64,000 nt of DNA from Aspidiotus rigidus (taxonomy: Eukaryota; Arthropoda; Insecta; Hemiptera; Diaspididae): contig JAVHKY010000013.1 of the NCBI GenBank assembly GCA_035079385.1, forward strand, positions 13,576,001 to 13,640,000, given 5' to 3'. Of this stretch, positions 60,010 through 64,000 are shown in pieces. Both the position numbers and the translations under genes were made by a program. The notes under the pieces are model-generated. The model was not told the origin of the DNA, ran no database searches, and saw only the letters and a program-made list of their open reading frames with translations. The first letter of the stretch is position 1. Each line of letters begins with the position of its first letter.

Positions 60010-60860
60010 CTTGTTTCTAAAGACTCATGAATCTTAGCCCCGAATTCCAAAATTTGCGAGTTCATACTAGCTCGCGAGTTGGTCCCTCCACGCCTCGGAA
60101 AAGAATCCTAAACATGATTCTAAAAATCTGCGAGCTCCGTGAGTCCTGCACCGTAGCCTCTAATTCTAAAATTTGCGAATTCACCCCAACCCCGCGAATT
60201 GCCATCCACTCCTAATAATCCTGTGTACTGTATCTCTCTTCTCGTCCTGTGTAATACACTGTGATGTCCTCATCCGGTGACGTGACCCGGAGCCTGACTC
60301 TGAAATCTCCCCTCTTCCGTGTAATCAGTATAGTCTTTTATAATGCTGTGTGTTAGGTCTGGTTTCCTGAAGACTAAAATTAGGCCTAGTATATTTCAGT
60401 ATGCTGTGTAGGCCAGTATAATGGAGACTAAGGAGTAGTATGTACCCCAATTCTGAAATCTGCAAGTATGACGTCATCAGCCGTAACCGGAGACCTAGTA
60501 TTAGGGAAAATCGAGCAGTATAGCGTAGTGGAGACTATTGGGAGGCTTACAAACGGAGTGAGTGATCCCGAGAATAGAAGAGAACTCAAGCTGATGACGC
60601 TATGAATGCTGATGATGTCAACAGGCAGCCGTCATGGATGGTTATGATGGCAATAATCCATGAGTTCGCCTCCTCCTTAGCTAGATAGCGTATCTTACTG
60701 TACATCACACCTATCTCAATCCAAGAACCGGGCATATGCCCCTGTGAGAAAGGTTCACAAGCTGACCCGATTTCACCATAAAGCAGGGGTGGCCTTGAAA
60801 TATAAATGAGATATGAAACATGATTTTTATCAATTTGGATTTGCTAGAAAATTCCTCTAT
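60010..60860 (+). repeat. Dispersed repeat family C, copy 2
   Basis: Matches 46630-47760 in phrase order (AATAATCCTGTGTACTGTAT; AAGTATGACGTCATCAGCCG; GATATGAAACATGATTTTTA). The opening AATTCCAAAATTTGCGAGTT is itself duplicated at 60160 (AATTCTAAAATTTGCGAATT). Confidence 0.7.
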
Positions 60861-61073
60861 GTATATGAACTCTAGAACTCAAGGCATTGCATTCGAAATA
60901 AAAAATATTTTGAAGCTGTGGTGAGATGAAGGATTACAGAATTTGGGCTTACTATACTTCCTCGAAGGAATTGACCTGGCTTATATAATTCACGTACTGA
61001 CCCAACGATGGAAATAATCTGAACAGAGCAATTCCAGAATTCAACTTTAATGAGAGCCTTGACTATCTTCCTA

Positions 61074-61079
61074 TTTATT
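61074..61079 (-). terminator. AATAAA polyadenylation signal of the TPR gene
   Basis: TTTATT on the plus strand, about 125 bases beyond the stop codon of the distal last exon. No AATAAA is seen between the two alternative last exons, so both transcript forms may end here. Confidence 0.5.
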
Positions 61080-61202
61080 CAATTCTTCTCGACAATGGAA
61101 AGCAGCTTGATAGATGTTCCGCAAAGACTTGGTGGGGAGAACGGCAGCACATTCAGCGCTAAAAATATTTCCCGGAGACAGTCGACAAGGAGTTGAAACT
61201 TG

Positions 61203-61357
61203 TTACACCGAGATTTGTGATTGCAGAATATACTCATTGTAAACACTTCCCGCCTCTTCAACGTCACGCCGGAATTCTTCTACCTCCGAAGGAAACACGT
61301 GCCTGACAGACATTCCAGGATGAACGTCTGCAAGCGCTTTCTCGACATCTTGGAGGA
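61203..61357 (-). other. Alternative last exon B of the TPR gene
   Basis: Preceded by TTCTTTATTTCAG. Opens TCCTCCAAGATGTC in the same phase as exon A. It encodes 50 residues (LQDVEKALADVHPGMS... to NEYILQSQISV) and a TAA at 61205-61203. The first few codons resemble those of exon A (VLEDL versus VLQDV), then the two diverge. Confidence 0.7.
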
Positions 61358-63124
61358 CTGAAATAAAGAATTATTATTATACCCTTGTAACATTTTCAAT
61401 TCTCACCATCATGATTGTGAGGGATCGATATTAACTTTTTTGTGCGTCGGATACTCTCCAGACGGCGAGAAATTCTTCGCCTAATTGAACCCAGCAGCTC
61501 ATGCAAACCATTTTTCCAGTTGATTCATTCGCAAGTTGAGCGTCCAGGTCTTCGAGGACTGAAATAGGTGAGCGATCTTTTATAAGAATCACTTTTTGAA
61601 AAAGAAAAACTTCCGCTCATTCGATAAGACGCTACCCTTTCTCGCTTCGTCCAGTCGTCTTGCATTTTGTAATTGGCCCGCGAATTCTATTCTATACGAC
61701 AAATCGGTCGGAGCTTTTTCAACGGCTTCTTGATAATCCAGCAGTGCTTTCTCGAGTTCATTTATACGATACAAATAATGCGCTCGTTTAAAGTTCAAAG
61801 TTGCATTATTAGGATATTTTTTCTGAAATACAAATTGGATGATGAGAAGAAAGGGTTTCCAAATTTTTGTGGGCTTAAAAGTATGCAGCCTTACTATCGC
61901 CTCTTCTAAACAGAAAAAGGTTTCTTTAATTTTATTTTGAGAAAATAGTTCATCGGCAAGAGTTTTAAGACCGTGTTCGTCAAGAGTGTAGATTTCTGCA
62001 ACAAATTGATAAGTACAAACAATTTTAAATAGCGTAGGAAGCTCTGCCTCCATTTCTATACTTTTTCTATTCATGTTTGCTTGAAGGAATGAAATTCAAA
62101 AATAATTCTTTTAGGATGGAAAAATTGTCCTACAGAACACAAACTTTTTATCGGACAAAACCTGTACATGCAGCGCAAGGAAGAGAACTGTGGTTCAGAT
62201 CGCTGGGAGAGGTGAGGTAATTAATAAGATGTGAACACAACTAGGACCCGAGAGTGGGTTTGTAATAAAATCGAAGAGTTTTCGCATGTTGAGTATTGAG
62301 GGCAGCAAAATTGTAGTGTTTAGTTTCAGCAGGTTCTTCGAGGTTTAGAATGTAGTTCATGTACCTATAAGTAGTAGAGGTGTGAATTTCAAGAGCAAAG
62401 AAAATTTGAGGACTAAGGTTTGGATCATTGTTGGCTTGCACTGGAGTTTTGATGGTATGAAAAACAAAAAGCTGCTATTAAGATAACGGAATAAATGGAC
62501 ATAAAAACTATAGAAAATAAGAAAGTGCGGGAGTCTTTTTGTGAATTGTTGGCAAATCGCTCCAATAGGAATGATAACTTTCGAAAACTTGACTTGTTGT
62601 GGATACCGCAGCGCTAAAGCCTCGGGCTTATTGAGACTTATTTCAGTTTCAATGACGTATATCACCCCGATCTTCTCCAACCTTTTTTGAAATTAAAGCG
62701 TAATTGAGAATTAAGTCAAAGTTGATACGGTAATTATCCTCACTTTCTTTAGCTTCGCCAAATTTTCCTATGTCAAACAGTCCTGCGATGTAGAGAATAT
62801 CTTTCAAACCTTTCGGTAGAAATAATATCTCTTTGCGAATACTTTCGACTTTCTCAAATTCGGAAAATGCCGAGTTCTTGTCGTTCATTTTCATGTAACA
62901 ATATCCACGCCGTATATGGATTGGTTCTTTGCGCGTAAGTGAAGAACATTCGTCCTGGAAAAAATATATTTTCGGTTATCATAAGTTGTATTGGTATGAA
63001 CGTTCTTAAGAAACCTACTGCTCACAATTAACGTGGTATATAATGCCAAAGCCTCATTAAAATTCCCCTCGGAACAATGTGCATCTATTAGCTTCAACTG
63101 GTCTTCGAAATTCAATTCTTTCAT
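61203..63124 (-). CDS. TPR-repeat protein, five coding exons, two alternative last exons
   Basis: Exons I infer (minus strand): 63124-63026, 62954-62666, 61995-61895, 61822-61636, then either 61558-61431 or 61357-61203. Introns are 71, 670, 72 and 77 (or 278) bp, each GT/AG with matching phases. Products would be 267 or 276 residues. Exon 4 encodes a textbook tetratricopeptide unit (about residues 170-203: LNFKRAHYLYRINELEKALL, then DYQEAVEKAPTD), followed by a second helix pair (RIEFAGQLQNARRLDEARK). Exons 1-2 give a weaker TPR pair (EGNFNEALALYTTLI; RRGYCYMKMNDKNSAFSEFE). TPR arrays bind peptides or other proteins; the partner here is unknown. ATG 63124 lies just after an AG that could be an acceptor, so an untranslated upstream exon is likely. 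Intron 2 contains a 66-codon frame (62241-62441), which I treat as intronic. An alternative second gene could start at ATG 62074, but the G|AA phase match argues for one gene. Confidence 0.75.
61431..61558 (-). other. Alternative last exon A of the TPR gene
   Basis: Preceded by CACCTATTTCAG. Opens TCCTCGAAGACCTG and completes a Val codon with the G left by exon 4. It encodes 41 further residues (LEDLDAQLANESTGK... to AVWRVSDAQKS) and a TAA at 61433-61431. The segment includes C-M-S-C. Confidence 0.7.
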
Positions 63125-63329
63125 TTCTGTAAGCAGTTATCGAGTATGTAATTCCATAGCAAACAATTCATATTATCAATATCTTTTAGATTATTAGCGG
63201 ACGCTGGACGTTTCCTCAAAAATAATCTCCTATTGGATAAGTTCTTTATTGAAATGAGCGTACGTTCCTCCTATTGACCAATCTTCGTTGGACTTTTCAT
63301 GATCGCAGACATCTTCAGGAACATTGCTT

Positions 63330-63714
63330 TCCACGTTGAATCAATTTTATATGCCGATGACCGAAGCAGCCATATTCAAACAAATAATCAACTGAATCCT
63401 ACAAAATTCCATCAAATCCATCCTCCTACGGATTCCAAATATCCTCTTTCAAGTTGATTTTCGACACTAATCAAGCTAAAACCCAATTTCCCCCTCCTCC
63501 TTAACTCTACCCCTATCGCAGTTAATGACACCGTAAAAGTCCTCGGCCTCCGCTTCCACTTTAAATCCTCATGGCTACCGAGTATTAAAGAAATTAAAGC
63601 TAAAAGCCTCAAAACTTTAAACGTCTCAAAATACCTATCCTGTCCTTCCACCGGTTGGAACAGTAAAATACTTTTCCCCTCTACTATACCCTAGTTCAAT
63701 CTATCATAGATTAA
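63330..63714 (+). mobile_element. Jockey-like LINE RT fragment
   Basis: The catalytic YADD box is at 63350-63361. Downstream, in shifting frames, come GFQISSFKLIF (near 63430-63465), VKVLGLRFHFKSSWLPSIKE (near 63535-63595) and KYLSCPSTGW (near 63630-63660). These are consecutive RT blocks immediately N-terminal to the part seen at base 3 of the window, so the two fragments may derive from one family. It is truncated at both ends, on the right at about 63714. Confidence 0.8.
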
Positions 63715-64000
63715 AAAAGGGTTTTCCAATTGTTGCTTTTACAAGAGTACTTTCGGGTGTTATCCCATCATCAGTCGTGTCGCAACTGCAGAACAAGGCC
63801 TTAACCATGAGTATTTATAGTCTAAGACTGTGATCTTAATGGCTACAACAATGCTATGTTGTGATTGGTTCTCTTCTTATGAACTTATTTTTACAATAAT
63901 ATGACATTGTGTTCTTATTGGCTTAAACCTACTGTCCTCAATGCAGCGTTTCTATTGGCTATCTGGATTCCTGCCGTCTCGTCCAATCACCAGGCCGAAT
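63715..64000 (-). mobile_element. Probable Penelope-like element tail (partial)
   Basis: On the minus strand the block reads as promoter-like sequence with a TATAAATA near 63817-63824, then an ACTGATGATGGGATAACACC phrase, GAAAGTACTCTTGTAAAAGC and a TTGGAAAACCC end. The CTGATGATGGG phrase just downstream of a TATA motif is characteristic of the pseudo-LTR of Penelope-like elements as I know them. The upstream part repeats ATTGGCT/CCAATnA words. The element runs off the window. No coding part is present, so the family call is tentative. Confidence 0.45.

Noticed and set aside
61589..62074. Separate TPR gene starting at ATG 62074
   Set aside because: The start context is acceptable, but the CAG acceptor at 61998-61996 fits exactly in phase with the donor after 62666, making a single gene more economical.
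62241..62441. 66-codon ORF as an additional exon or gene
   Set aside because: It begins at GTG and lies within what I infer to be intron 2. Skipping it gives an in-phase, TPR-consistent join. Kept as a possibility only.

Overview
This window looks like an arthropod, most likely insect, nuclear genome. It is AT-rich. It has a spliced gene with roughly 70-bp introns and canonical GT/AG sites, AATAAA signals, decayed non-LTR retrotransposons of the Jockey and R1 type, and a short run of TTAGG-type telomere motif. I see no operons, Shine-Dalgarno sites, CRISPR arrays or rRNA/tRNA genes. I cannot name the species.

Only two cellular protein genes can be supported, both on the minus strand. One is an intronless methionine-R-sulfoxide reductase B (13223-13849) with every recognised catalytic and zinc-binding residue present and a hydrophobic N-terminus. 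The other is a five-exon TPR-repeat protein gene (61203-63124). It appears to have two alternative last exons in the same splice phase.

Nearly everything else that can be recognised is repeat-derived. Layout: 1-1674 3' part of a Jockey-like LINE; 1.7-2.9 kb TGACGTCA-rich degenerate repeat; 2.96-9.4 kb several copies of one dispersed family, two of them inverted, plus a 45-bp tandem array (7.0-8.6 kb); 10.6, 12.7 and 15.4 kb hairpin or MITE-like elements; 16.6-17.7 kb R1-like LINE remnant; 20.0-22.3 kb a dispersed element interrupted by a TGAGGA/TCCTCA repeat; 22.5-23.0, 26.1-26.6 and 30.1-30.5 kb further clusters of the 45-bp motif family; 33.0-35.7 kb an R1-like LINE split by a GACCAAA-type repeat; 38.6-39.6 kb another R1-like remnant; 39.7-42.0 kb a 2.2-kb foldback element; 42.1-43.1 kb second copy of the 20-kb element; 45.7-46.6 kb LINE remnant; 48.3-50.6 kb a ~152-bp satellite with a 607-bp higher-order repeat, homologous to the inside of the foldback; 51.5-53.2 kb an element with 19-bp terminal inverted repeats made largely of GTCGA motifs, including a 71-bp tandem array; 46.6 and 60.0 kb two copies of a further dispersed repeat; 63.3-64.0 kb LINE and probable Penelope-like fragments.

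The most unusual theme is that several unrelated elements share one design: a short motif amplified many times and arranged in inverted arms, so that each strand could fold on itself. One of them (39.7 kb) looks like the source, or a relative, of a satellite array 7 kb away. Between these elements lie long unique, gene-poor stretches in which I find no supportable coding sequence.
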